From Channallabes apus (Eukaryota; Chordata; Actinopteri; Siluriformes; Clariidae): a stretch of DNA of 64,000 nt. Positions within the stretch are counted from its first letter, which is position 1, and every line of letters begins with the position of its first letter. The stretch covers positions 14,366,646-14,430,645 of the forward strand of contig CM060127.1 of assembly GCA_030522415.1 (NCBI GenBank), written 5' to 3'. Below the pieces are notes generated by a model, which searched no databases, had not been told where the DNA came from, and worked only from the letters and a program-made list of their open reading frames with translations. Positions 1 to 12,200 of the stretch are shown piece by piece. A program made the translations under genes and the position numbers.

Positions 1-372
1 GTTTTAACCACTCAGCATTCAGCATCACCAGTATACTAATCTGTATACTGTATACCGACCTAACCATCTGCACCAGTTTCTCACTGGTTCAAGCCTTAAG
101 TTAGATGTTTGTTTTTGTTGTTTTTTTTTTTTTGCTTGAATGATTCATAGATCACTGTGTGGCTTGGTAAACAAAAATGTTACTCTGAAACTGGTACAGG
201 GACTGGATTAAAATTGAGAGTGAAAAAAAAGTCCTATGAGATAGTTCTCCATAGTTCATGGAGAACTCTTCCTCAAGACTGCATTAAAAATACAAAATGG
301 GTTTTTGGAAGCAAAGTACTGTATGAGGAAATGAGGGCTGGCTCAAGATTTTTGCACAGTACTGCACATCCA
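1..372. mobile_element. Tc1/mariner-like element fragment
   Basis: The stretch reads as the reverse complement of 42123-42420, sharing the segments around the CAGCATCACCAGTAT and TTTCTCACTGGTT motifs. It ends near 372 in a terminal-repeat-like segment with GGCTCAAGA and CACAGTACTG, matching the outer end of the second copy. The open frame at 157-444 shows no transposase motif and is taken as chance. Family assignment is inferred from the terminal-repeat style. Confidence 0.55.
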
Positions 373-582
373 TATATAGAGGGGCCCAAAAACGTATACA
401 CACTTCATCATGAAAAATATCTGCCTCTCTCGACAGCCACATGATAGCATCGACGATGGTGCGCCTATCGATATCTTTAGAGGAAACATAATACTACACA
501 TTGCTGCCATAATTCAATTCGAGGTTTAAAAAAGGGCATAGATAACAACTGTTGAAATGCATATACATTTGTATATACACCC

Positions 583-850
583 GTCAGCCATAACATTAAC
601 AATACACTTACACTATTATATAGCAGTAAACTGGTGACAGGATCACGTTACGCGCAAGGTTCACCCATGCCTATAGAGACAAAAAGGCCAGCTGTCTGGT
701 ATAATCCTTCAGAAAAGCTAATGCAGCACAAATTGCTAAAAGAAAGTCACCATTGGAAATTATTAAGAGACCAAGACTGTAGTCAAACTCCCCAGATAAC
801 TAGACAAACAAGTCTGCTTTAAGGAGGCCCCACCCCACAATCACAGCAGA
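583..850 (+). mobile_element. Eroded Tc1-like remnant
   Basis: Starts with a CAGCCATAACATTA-type terminus and runs into a GGTGACAGGATCA / AAGGTTCACCCATG segment that resembles the left half of the element at 45478-45975. Strongly diverged, with no usable reading frame. Confidence 0.4.
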
Positions 851-2192
851 GGTCCTACAGAAAGCCCCCCCCACCCAAACAAATATACATACATTAGAGA
901 TTGTGCATTTTGTTTAAAAAAAAATAACACTCAAAAACATTGGGACTGTGTGGTGATTTTAATAGATTTCTTTTGTAACATTATCATTTCCATTTGGTAA
1001 ATCTGTGAGCTGTCATACTCCAAACATTATATTTTGGAGCTTTTTATATACCTTGTGGATCAAAACAATAGGCACCTGCAAGTAATTAAGTTTTAACACC
1101 CCAGAATTTCATCATTGTTTACAATCCTGGTAGCCCATCATTACTTCTACTTACCTGATCTCTGGGCAGGATTTCAACAGAATAACAAACAAAATATCTG
1201 TAACATTCTGTTAGGAAATGCTTCCAACATAACCCGCGTTATATACAGTGTTGAATAAGACATTTCCTTAGTGAATGGTTAAGGCAAAGATATATTTAAA
1301 GTTTTCTTTAGCTTGGTTTAAGAGGGAAAAAATTAGTTATAACAGTCTTTCCTTCCTTAAAATGTTACCGGAACACATTTCACAAGAAAAAAGTCTAAAT
1401 CTTAACAACTTTTGGAAATCTTGCTACATTGAGAAATAAAATTTCACACAAAACAGGTAATAAGCTATGCCAGTCACTAAAGTAATGTCAAAATATTAAT
1501 TTTACACAACATTGTGGACAAGCAAAGGGGATGATTTTTATAACAGGTGGTTATTTAACTCGCAATACTGAGCAATAGTTAGCTAGCAAAGCTATAGTCA
1601 CCTAAATAACCTCAACTGAAACCTGTGGTAAGTACTTTTAGCTATGTTAGCTAGCTTGCTAAATTACAGAAAGCAACTTGATTTGCTAACTATAGGAACC
1701 AAAAATATAGATAGAAAAAATAAAGATAAGGCTAAAATGACCAAACTTGCTCTGTCTAAATGCTTAGATAACCTTACCAGAAGTTGCTGTTTCAGTAAAT
1801 GTTAGTTATCTAAATACCTAGGCTAGCACTTCCCATCTAACTCTAGCTCAGCTTATTTGTTCATTATTTAAGCTTCATGTGATCTAGCTCAGTTAATGCT
1901 GGTTCAGTAGATCTCTTTGCTATCTAGCTCATGTTAGCTAGCCAATACAAACAAAAAAAGGCCTTTACCTACCATAGTTTTACAGTTTAAATTAAAGCCA
2001 CTGGGGTAAGCTTTATTACAGTACGAATACATTTCCACAAGTTGTTATTACAGTTTCATTAGCTAGACAACAAGCTTAAAATTACTTAGCCAATATTTCC
2101 TGAAGCACCAGCGTGTATGGTAATTCTTAGCAAAGCTGGATAGCATGTAAAAGTGTTCTTGATGCTCAGGAGGTCAAGTCGTCAGTAAAATC
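851..2192. other. Intergenic DNA and 3' flank of the zinc-finger gene
   Basis: No gene seen. The DNA is AT-rich with many TTAGCTAGC-like words between about 1560 and 2090. The right end should be the 3' UTR of the minus-strand zinc-finger gene. Confidence 0.6.
2012..2017 (-). terminator. Poly(A) signal of the zinc-finger gene
   Basis: The plus strand reads TTTATT, giving AATAAA on the minus strand about 176 bases past the stop codon. It is the nearest canonical signal and well placed, but transcript evidence would be needed to prove use. Confidence 0.5.
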
Positions 2193-5100
2193 TCAATGAA
2201 CAAGGCCTGAAGAATGTAGCTCGGATCCGTTCTCAGTTCTGACGTTCAAATCACTGACGTCTGAGTGTACAGCCAGATGTTTGTTGAGATTGAATTTCTT
2301 GGTAAAACCTTTTCCGCATTTGACACAAGTGAAGGGTTTCTCTCCAGTGTGAGTTCTCTGGTGCATATCCAGAGAGCATTTCTGAATAAAAGCTTTGCCG
2401 CAGTGCATACAGCGGTATGGCTTCTCTCCGGTGTGTGTGCGCTGGTGTGTGTACAGGTGACCTTTCTGCGCGTACTTCTTACCGCACAGAGTGCACCTGT
2501 ATGGCTTCTCACCCGTGTGACTCCGCTTGTGGATTTCCAGCTGGCTGAAACACTTGAAACACTTCCCGCAGAGCGGACACACAAAGCGCTTCTCTTCCTG
2601 AAACCTGGACTCCACATGCCTCCTGACAGGTTTCGCTAGGAGATAAGGGAGTGTGCTGCCAGTCTCTGAGTTCAAATGTACTTTGAAAGCAGAGGAGTGT
2701 ACTTTATTTACAAAAAAGCTACTGTCCCGAGTCTGTGTGTGAGCAGATTCTTCACTGAAACTTCTGGTAGATATTTCCTCAGTGCTGTGTACTGTTAATG
2801 TCAATAAAGACATAATAATTATTAATAATTAATTTCAATAATTGGCACTTATGACTGGATATTAATTCAATGTATAACCTATTTCTCATTTTTTATTATA
2901 AATCTTAAATTATGCGTCTGTAACGCTGGCCCCTCAGGAACTCCGTTAATGGCCCAAACATGTAACAAGACTTGGAGCGAGGTCGGGACTGTACTGGGGA
3001 TGTGGCAATAACTCTCAGCCGAGTTCTTGTAATGTGCATGTGGCGTTGGTGAATGATTGTGTTTAAAGTTCACACAGACAGATGCGTCTCTTCCTTCCAC
3101 AAGTTGGTGACAAATTATCTGTCAATTTTCAAGGATCAGATGTTCTACTCGCTGAGATGTTCTACTCCACATCGGCCAGCATTACCATTCCCGGAATGGT
3201 GCAAACGTGCATTTGTTTGAATTGTGCAAACATTTTCACCCGAAATTTGATCACAAGTGCCGATTGACTTGAACACCCCTTGTATATGCTTTGTCTTATA
3301 TGTTTGTCACCTTGCAAAACAAATAAAAACAAAAGAAAAGTTTAGGTGAACTGACTTTTAATGAGATAAGAAACTTATCACACACTCACCGCCATTTCTC
3401 GTCTTCTCTCCTCGGGATTCGGCATCCCAGACCTCCTCCTGTTTGATCTTTACTTCAGGAGTTTGGTTTTCTCTGTGATGCTCCATGCAGTCATGTTGTT
3501 TTTCTCTCGTATGAGCCTTCATAGCATTAGCATCCTTTTAAGAATATGTTTCACATGGACATTATTATTTTAAAAAAGAAGCAGGGAAAACTTACATGGT
3601 CCTGTTCAGTGGTCAGAGGGAGGTTTAGCAAAGCAGGCAAATCTTCACTGGACTCCAGCTCACTCTCTCTAGATACAATCAAAAACAAACTTAGAAGAAG
3701 TTTTTATCCAATTTGAGTATTCGGTCAAGCAAGAGCAAATGACCTAGTCTGTAGAATCCTGGTCACTATTAATAATGTAGGTTTGAAACAATGTATGTTT
3801 GAGTTCCTGACCTAAAAAACCATATATAAATCACATTCACATAATTTACCAAACTGATCATGAAGTTTCTGATTTACTACTAACCTTTACCTCTATCTCA
3901 TAAGAAGTTTCAGTGGTTATTACCCACAACGCAACTAGACCACAGGTTGATAGCGGTAAAGTGGGATGTAGTGGCAGCTTTGTCTCTACCTAAAGAAACC
4001 AATGGAGCAGCACTCCGCAACCAAGACCAGGGTTGGAAACCACTGCTTTAGTACATCCAGATCTCTCTTTTTGACTGGAACATCCTGCTTAAACAGATCA
4101 GCTTTCAAAAGCTTTTATGTTAATGTTAATATTCTCATCACTACCACTAATCCCTTAAATCACTGTCTCTGCTGTAATTCAATGAGACAGTGTTATAGAA
4201 GAATTGTATTCTGGGACACTGAGTCTGGTGTTTGCTTATCATTCATTAATTTCCTTGAAAGTTTAAACAGCAGAGGCCGGCAAAGTCAATACTGTACTTT
4301 CCTGTGCTTGAGTAAATGTATAAATTCCTTAGGAGAAATATTACTCAAGTAGAAGTAGAAGTCCCCTATTTTATTGTGTGCTGTACATAAGTAAACGTTC
4401 ACCTTCTAATATTAAAAGTACAGGGCTTGTATCTGCTCATATTAGAGTTTTTCATAACGCAACAGAATGCAGAAAGTGAGTTATTTTGAAGTACAAATAT
4501 TTGCATACTGTATATTTACTGTATATGTTACAAGTAACAAGTTGTTGTTGGACTTATGGCTGATCCCATAGTAACAAAGTATGTGTCCTTGGCTAACTCG
4601 CACCTCTGTTTAACATTAAGCATTACAGTACACAGAATGAAAGGTGTGTATTTCTGGACAAGCTGGACATTTTGTCTCTGACATGAGCCACTTGTGCTAG
4701 CATGATCATCGCCAGAATCACTAAACTTGCATGAAGATGAAGTATGAAGCAAAAAGTATGAAGATGTTTAATAAATTGCATATGTATATATATTTTCAAC
4801 AGAAACACATGTAACGCATGTTGTATATTCACCTTTTAATATTGGACTGGTTCTCGGTTCTGGGGTTGTGGTTCTCTGTTGTGGAGCTGTTCGATGTTCT
4901 GCAGATGTGGTTCTCTGCTATGGAACTGTGGTTCTCTGTTCTGGAGCTGTTCAATATTCTGGAGTAGTACGTCTCTGTTTTGCAGCTGTGGTTCTCAGTT
5001 CTAGGACTGTTCAATGTTCTGCAGCTGTGGTTGTCTGTTCTAGAGCTGTGGTTCTCATTTCTAGGACTGTTCAATGTTCTGAAGGTGTGGTTTTCTAGTC

Positions 5101-5791
5101 TGGAGCTGTGGTTCTCAGTTCTAGAGCTGTGGTTCTCAGTTCTGGAGCTGTGGTTCTCAGTCTTGGAACCCTGGTTCTCAGTCTTGGAGCTCTGGTTCTC
5201 AGTTCTGGAGCTGTGGTTCTCTAGTCTGGAGCTGTGGTTCTCAGTCTTGGAGCTCTGGTTCTCAGTTCTGGAGCCCTGGATCTCAGTTCTGGAGCTGTGG
5301 TTCTCTAGTATGGAGCTGTGGTTCTCAGTTCTGGAGCTGTGGTTCTCAGTTCTGGAGCTGTGGTTCTCTAGTCTGGAGCTGTGGTTCTCAGTTCTGGAGC
5401 TGTGGTTCTCAGTTCTGGAGCTGTGGTTCTCCGTTCTGGACCCCTGGTTCTCCGTTCTGGAGCCCTGGTTCTCCGTTCTGGAGCCCTGGTTCTCAGTTCT
5501 GGAGCTGTGGTTCTCCGTTCTGGAGCTGTCCTCCTGAACTGATGTACTGACAGTTCCTGTGTTGCCAGAGTCCTGGTTCTGTGTGGTACTATTTGTTGCC
5601 ACGTGTTTCTCCATCAGCTGCAGTCTCTTCCTCAGGAAGGTGATCTCGTGTTGACCTCGGTTGACCTCAGAGAGGAGGATTTTACATTCCAGCTCCACAA
5701 GTTTACTGATCTCTAACACCGCTGTTTTCACCAAGGTGTCCATCACCTGACCTAACCGAGTCTGAAAAGCCGAGAGTGGAGTCAACATCAT
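2193..5791 (-). CDS. C2H2 zinc-finger protein with N-terminal heptad-repeat region
   Basis: Probable nuclear DNA-binding transcription factor. Coding exons on the minus strand are 5791-4833, 3668-3596, 3534-3390 and 2791-2193. All junctions are GT-AG and phases agree, giving 591 residues. Residues 1-65 look like a leucine-rich coiled coil (segments ECKILLSEVNRGQHE and FLRKRLQLMEKHV), a start seen in fish lineage-specific zinc-finger families. About residues 80-320 are a repeated SSRTENH heptad. Exon 3 carries a VKIKQEEVWD motif common in this type of gene. Exon 4 holds four adjacent C2H2 fingers at about residues 462-568, joined by TGEKPY/F linkers. The start is the first of two Met codons at 5786-5791, just after a possible acceptor at about 5792, so a 5' UTR exon may lie upstream. 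No orthologue can be named: these families expand by lineage. Four fingers is low for the class but not truncated, because a stop and a poly(A) signal follow. Confidence 0.85.
2880..3290 (-). mobile_element. Mariner-like remnant in the zinc-finger gene intron
   Basis: Contains a minus-strand trace of the mariner C-terminal half, a GGCCCAAACATG block antisense to the FGPLK motif. It ends in GACTTGAACACCCCTTG, the terminal-repeat style shared with copies at 35320 and 40040. It lies wholly inside the intron 2792-3389. Confidence 0.55.
4840..5531 (-). repeat. 21-bp coding minisatellite in the zinc-finger exon
   Basis: About 21 near-exact tandem copies of a 21-bp unit lie at about 5090-5531 (plus-strand core GTGGTTCTCAGTTCTGGAGC), with degenerate copies down to about 4840. 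Each unit codes one SSRTENH-like heptad with variants GSRTENQ, SSKTENH and SSRLENH. Because 21 is a multiple of 3, copy-number change keeps the frame. Confidence 0.95.
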
Positions 5792-7190
5792 CTATCCTCT
5801 AAATAAGGAGACAATAAATACTTTAATATAGACACCTGTTTCGGTGTAAAAGCTTGTGAAAGCTGTGATATGCTGTTGATATAAGTTTGGTATTTGCTGC
5901 TGTTGTACCTCTCAGCTCAGGACTACTGTACCATGACGGAAAACAAGGAAGATCATGTGGAAGCGCTAAGTCCAGGGTTGCCAGGTCGCGGAAAACGAAA
6001 TTACATTGCTCAGCCCCTTAATCTAGAAACTAAATAACCTCGAAGTCATGGGAATAATTTACTGTAAATTTGAAGTTATTTTTTAAATTATTTTTTATAG
6101 TCACGTTAAAAGGTGTAAAGTTCGAAAATTGGCTTTAATCAGTTCTTAAAGTGCATTTACTGAATCGGATCCAATCTTGCAACCATCTGGTAACCAAGGC
6201 CAATAAAAGTTTTGCTGGTCAGTTCATGAGGTTTAAGTTTTACTGCCATCTACTGAAATGGAGCTAAGATTAAAAAAAGGAAAAAAAAGGTATTAAATGT
6301 AATAATTTTTTAACATATTATATAAATCCTGTTAATTTGTGCAAAGTTCCACCTTTAAATAACTCACCTTTAATATCTTTTTTTGTTTGTTTTAAATAGT
6401 ACAGAGATTAGATTGACCAATGTTAGTGGAACAACACGCCACAAATTATTGGACGATCCATCAAATTTAAAAATGTATATGTATAACTATAATTTTTATT
6501 TCCAAAAATAGGCTGTTAATGATTCTAGGAAAGGCTAAGAAATGTGCATGTTTTTTTGGTATATTAATGTGATGGTCATGTGTCTGCATACTTTTGAACA
6601 TATGCTGTTAATAATATACTGCGTTGTGTGTAGCAACGTTTGCTTCATTCCAACTGAGTGAATGTATACATAATGTACACAATAATATAGTGTTTATCTA
6701 TCTCTGTAATTTTCAGTAATTCAAGATTGAAGATTCTTTATTTGTCACATGCATAGTTATACAAGTACAACACGATAATTACACGATGTTAATTATAACA
6801 TAAAATTATATATATATAACATGATATTAAAGAGGCAGCAAATGAAAATATCAAATCATAACAACTGTACATTTCTATTCCTTAAGATAGAAATAATAAA
6901 ATATATTTTTAATCTAAAACGGTTTGATTAGTTAATATTAGTTTAGATGAACTTTAGTTTAAGATTGAACTGTATCTAATCTAAACGGATCTAATCTAAT
7001 ATACATTTCTACGTTTTACAAACAATAAGTTTAAGTTATTTTAAAATGTTTAAAATAATTTTATTATTTGTACAAACTACACAACAAATAAATAATAGCT
7101 GATGTTTTTTTATTAATTACATTTCCCATCATTACTGCAGTACCCAGTATATAACATGTATATAATGATGCAGAAAAATTAGTTAATGCT
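5792..7190. other. Intergenic region between the zinc-finger gene and pgls
   Basis: The left end should hold the zinc-finger promoter and a 5' UTR exon. A fish repeat fragment sits at about 6717-6800 (TTCTTTATTTGTCACATGC). The rest is AT-rich DNA with no gene visible. A 34-codon open frame at about 5934 is unsupported. Confidence 0.5.
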
Positions 7191-7560
7191 TTTATCACCC
7201 TAGGTTGGACTACTTACTGTCTAGATGTTCAATTAGGTTCATAAACAAGCTTCAGTTAGTCCAGAATGCAGCAGTGAGAGTTCTCTCTAGACCCAGATAA
7301 TTCGAGCACATCACCCCTGTCTTATCCACACTGCACTGGCTTTCAGTGAAATTTCGTATTGATTTTAAAATAATACTTTTGACTTATGAAGTATTATATA
7401 GCCTCAGGGAGGTTTTTCTTGGCACTGTCGCCCTCTGCTTGCTCATCAGGGACAATCTGATTATTTTGATTTATACACATTTTTTCATATTTCATACACA
7501 TTTTTTTATTCTGTAAATCTGTTTTACGACAGTGACCACTGTTAAAAGCGCTATACAAAT
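7191..7560 (+). mobile_element. L2-like LINE 3' fragment with internal deletion
   Basis: Degenerate reverse-transcriptase C-terminal coding, with a trace of the [12 protein letters not shown] motif, is followed by the 3' tail (TTTTTCTTGGCACTGTCGCC, then AGCGCTATACAAATAATAAT). The same tail recurs at 62696-63005 and, inverted, at 11095 and 20018. Confidence 0.7.
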
Positions 7561-7603
7561 AATAATAATAATAATTATTATTATTATTATATATGGTATA
7601 AAT

Positions 7604-7687
<84 letters not shown>
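7604..7687. repeat. (GATA)n microsatellite
   Basis: About 21 uninterrupted TAGA/GATA tetramers, next to an ATT-rich tail of the L2-like fragment. Confidence 0.97.
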
Positions 7688-8035
7688 GGAGATTCCCTGA
7701 GTGGAAAAAAAGTTATAGTTATAAAAGTATAGCAGACATGATTCAGGCTTTTAATTGTAGTTATACGAGTAACTATCCACAGTAACAGAACAAAAAGGAA
7801 ATATAAAATATACAGAAAAACTTAACAGACAATACGTAAATATAGCAACAATAGACAGAAGAATAAACCAACAAACGAATAAATAAAAGACTTTCAAAAT
7901 GGAGAAAATAAACTAACTAAATTGGAAAGAAATCACAATGTTTTATTGACAAAACTAAATGTCGAGACAATAACAGAGAGGATTTGTGAATAAAATAAAG
8001 GTTGAGTTCTGCCGGTGTCTTTATGACTGAGTGCG

Positions 8036-8240
8036 TCTGGGGCGCTTGTACGTGGAGCATTCTGCGCATGCTCAGAGCGGCAACAACAGCGCGCGCGTGG
8101 GAGCCGTATTTACGGTAATTCCGCTGAGCACATGAGGGCAGCTACAGTTCATCAGGCTTCTGATTGGCTTTGGTCACATCGTATGTATGAGGAAGTACAC
8201 ATCTTTACCAGTTACACTGGACTTCCTAACTGGTTAGAAG
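8036..8240 (+). promoter_or_regulatory. pgls: Likely pgls promoter and non-coding first exon
   Basis: A short GC-rich island in AT-rich surroundings, with an NRF1-like TGCGCATGCTC at 8063 and a GCGCGCGCG run near 8089. An AG|GTAAGTA donor follows at 8240/8241. The coding exon has an acceptor just upstream (CCCAG at 9280), so a 5' UTR exon ending at 8240 fits. Inferred from sequence only. Confidence 0.55.
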
Positions 8241-9286
8241 GTAAGTAATAAACTAATTATTTATGTGATTATGAGATTAAGATGAGACCAGGCTGGTGAG
8301 AGAACTGTGTGTTATAGTCTGTTTTATCTCGTGCAAACGTTATGTGATTTGTATATATGTGTGTGTGCGCGCGCGATGTATCTTGTATTTTATATGCACA
8401 TTGTCTGTTTCTTTCCAGCCCCTATAAACACATGATCCTGGAGATTCCCTGTCCTCCATACTGTAGTGTTCCTGCTCAAACAAACCTGATCATCTCATTA
8501 TGCCTCCCTCCTAAGTTGAAGTGTCTGGCTGTGTCTCTGTGTGTGTGTGTGTGTGTGTGTGTTATTAGAGCAGGGAACACAAACATTACAATGCACAAAA
8601 CAGGAGCAGAATTGGGAACATGTTCATAACTTAGATATGATATAATGATTGTCTTTTTTCTTTAAACCAGAGCTATTTTAGTCACATCATAACTGACCTC
8701 AATTCCTATAACATCTCATCGAAGCCTTCAGAAGTTCCTACATGTGGGCAGTGTGACTGTACTTTCTTTTATCTTTAACAAATTTGCTGTCCCAGTTTCT
8801 GTTGTGTGCTGTTTGATTAGCACATTGTACAATCGTGTTTCAGAACTTTCACTATTGTGCTTTCAGATTGACAGTCATCGTCATTGATTTTCTAATCTGA
8901 TGGTTGGAAGGTGTTGATCAGGGATCTTCTGGCTGTAATCCAGATCAAAGGTTCTAATATGTATTAATTTCCTTAGTAATAGTTAATTCATCAGGACATA
9001 CAGTATATGGTGGTCTGGACATATTGTTCTTTAGCAAAGAAAAATATCTAATTGTTAATATAGTTGTAAGTTATCTGTAAGGAGACGCTTGTATAAGATC
9101 TATCAAAGAAGTTTACAGTATTCGTTATGGGAAACTCCGTCTAAACAGTTTGCACATTCTCAGCTATTTTCCTAACGTGGCAAGGCTCATTTCAGCCATC
9201 GTGTGCTACCCATATGTCCAGACCCTTGCTGAATACTCAACATCAGCAATCTGTCTCATTTTACGTTTGTCTTGTCCCAGGAGACA

Positions 9287-12200
9287 ATGGCAGGCAGAAG
9301 AGTGGTGGCGTTTGTCTCAGCAGCTGAGCTCGGCCCGGCTCTGGCCCATCTCATAGTGTCTCGGGCTGAGAAGACCCTCAGTAGCGGTGCTGGCTCTTTT
9401 TCACTTGGTCTCTCTGGAGGAAGTCTGGTGTCCATCCTGAGTAAGGAGCTGCCTGCATTCTCGAACCTGGATTGTAGCCGCTGGCTGGTGGGCTTCTGCG
9501 ATGAGCGCCTTGTTCCTTTCAATGATCCTGAGAGCACTTATGGACTTTACAAGGTGAGTGGAAGACTGTGTTGATGTAGGTCCCGGTGGGGAGTGTTAAA
9601 TTTTACATTTATGATGACTTTTAATTGTGTTTACTACTGATTTTACAGGACTTCTGTAACAAAGTATATATGGTTTAATAATAATAATAATCAAGCAAGC
9701 AACTTATTAGACCATGTATATGAATGTACAGTATATTTGTACAGTGTGTATGTATCATCTAATTAAGTATTACATACAGGCTACTGAAGAATAAATTATG
9801 TACTATGCGAACAAAAATCTATAAAGAAATAATGTACAGTATGATGACAAAAGTGGAAGAAATTCTTGTGGTTCGTAAGTTTGGTGAGTTACAACACAAA
9901 TGTATCTTCCTGTTACACATTTACATTTAGTCATTTGGCAGACGCTCTTATCCAGAGCGACTTACATTTTTATCTCATTATACATCTGAGCAATTGAGGG
10001 TTAAGGGCCTTGCTCAAGGGCCCAACAGGGTCAACTTGGTGGTCGTGGGATTTGAACCTGGGACCTTCCGCACCGTAGTCCAATGCCTTAACCACTGAGC
10101 TACCCCTGGCCCTGATGGTTGGAAGGTGTTGATCAGGGATCAACCACAGTACATGGTCACAGATCATAGACGAAAGCTTTAAACCAGAGTAAAAAGTGTC
10201 AAATTTAATGTACTGTCAATACAGTAATGATGAAAGAATTTATAGCTGAGCGCATATAATTGTTTAAATGGGATATTAATGGGATATCTTGCGCTGGCAG
10301 GCCAAAAAAAGGTCGCCATTTCAGATGGGTCAAATTATTCGGCCGCATCAACCAAAGAAAACATCTAAGGAGAATTGTAGTAACTGGAACTCAACACATT
10401 ATCATATTAACTTGGAAGGGTAGTTCTGAGCCGGAGCATGAGGAATCATAAAGGCGACTCTATAAAATCTTATGTGCAACTTTTTTTTTCCTTTGGTCAG
10501 GCAGTAGATAAAATTTTGCACTTCATGATGATAGAATTTAACAGTGAATCCCAATCAGCACAAATAGTTCAGATTTTGTATTTATGTAGCAACTGTGACT
10601 GTCCTGCCAGGTATCATCACTAATCCATGAATGTACTTTTTAAAATAAATTCTAGAACCAGTTGTTTTCCAAACTAAACATTCCAGACGACAGGGTTTTG
10701 GCGGTCGACCCGTCATTACCGGTGCAGCAGTGTGCGGAGGATTACGCCTGCAAGTTGAGTAAGGTACTCCGATTAAAACAATACACATTTCCAATATGTC
10801 GTTTGAGTTCAGCAAAACCATCGGCCTGATTTTCACATCTCCTCGCATTTCTTCAGACGTTCGACACTGACCAGACTCCGGTGTTTGATATGCTGTTGCT
10901 TGGCATGGGACCTGACGGACACACATGTTCTCTCTTCCCAGATCACCCGTTATTACAGGTGAGACCTGAATGCAAGGATTTTTATGTGCAGAGAGAGATT
11001 TAAAAATGACATTTTGTTTAAAATGAAAGGGACTTTACACAATCAAAAGTTGTATGGAATGTGAATGTTTATGAATCAAAATGTACAGATAGTCCCTGGT
11101 GAGCAAGCCGCGGCGACAGTGGCAAGGAAAAACTCCCTGAGATGGTAATAGGAAGAAACCTTGAGAGGAACCAGACTCAACAGTTAACCCATCCTCATCT
11201 GGGTGAGACAGAGAGCAGGAATTGATTCCTTCATGCTGTGTGTTAGGTGGCAGGCATAACAGTTGATGTTAATTGATGTTAATATGGAGTCCAGGTAGTT
11301 ATTGGTGGCTCAGGTAGACTTGTAGGAAATTCCAGTAGTGAACTATCGAGCAACTGCAGCCAAGTCAAGTCCTCAGAGAAACAGCTGTCAACATCAGTCG
11401 AGGCCAGAACTGTCTTCATGGTAGAGTGGAACCGTCCCCAGACAACAGACGCCAATTCCTATGTAGATATGAGCTGCTGCCCTACTACCTTTTGTAGGAT
11501 CTTGGAGATAAAGGGGAGGTTTGTTATCGGATAGCTGACAGGGGTCAAGGTTAGGTTTCTTAATTAGTGGTTTAATAACTGCTAATTTAAAACATTTTGG
11601 TACCTACCCACTGCTGAGTGAAGAGTTAACTATTTTAAGAGGGGTTGAGTTATTTTTCGTACTATTTGTTTGAAAAAATGTGTAGGTAAGAGATTAGTGA
11701 AATGAGTTCAGTGTCTTGAAGCAGAGTAAAATATTCCAGGTGCAATGTTTAATAAACTGTCTGGTTTCAAAGCCAGATTTTTTTTGTCTAATGTTTAGCT
11801 TTTTGTTATTGACTTGTGATGAACAGGCCTTCTGGTGAATGAAGGCGTAAAAGCAATTGATATTTACAGACGACAAGCACAGTGAACGGTGCAAATGTTT
11901 TAAAGAAGGCGGTATAGTATGTCCGTGATTGACAATCCCAGCTGAGGCGTCTCGGAGCCCACTGTAGTCATTCAACTCGTTGAATGTTCATGAAACGACT
12001 GCATTGGGCTTCGAGCCACCTTGGCCATTTACGGACGTACGGTATTCATAGAGGTTCAGCCAAATCTAACTTGTAACCAACCTGCGAAAATGTACACACA
12101 CTACACACATTACAGGAAATCAGCTGGGAGGGAAACTTTCTACCTTGATGGTATCCAAGCACTAGTGAAATGTTGAGATAAGTGGCAGGAATTATATCGA

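Noticed and set aside
2246..2639. Open frames overlapping the zinc-finger exon on both strands
   Set aside because: They are shadows of the true frame, which alone holds four ordered C2H2 fingers and correct splice phases.
9256..9537. Minus-strand open frame of 93 codons over pgls exon 1
   Set aside because: It is antisense to a strongly supported coding exon and has no motif of its own.
10070..10118. tRNA gene suggested by GAGCTACC and box-B-like sequence
   Set aside because: Only the promoter boxes are tRNA-like; the rest continues into a SINE body without a cloverleaf.
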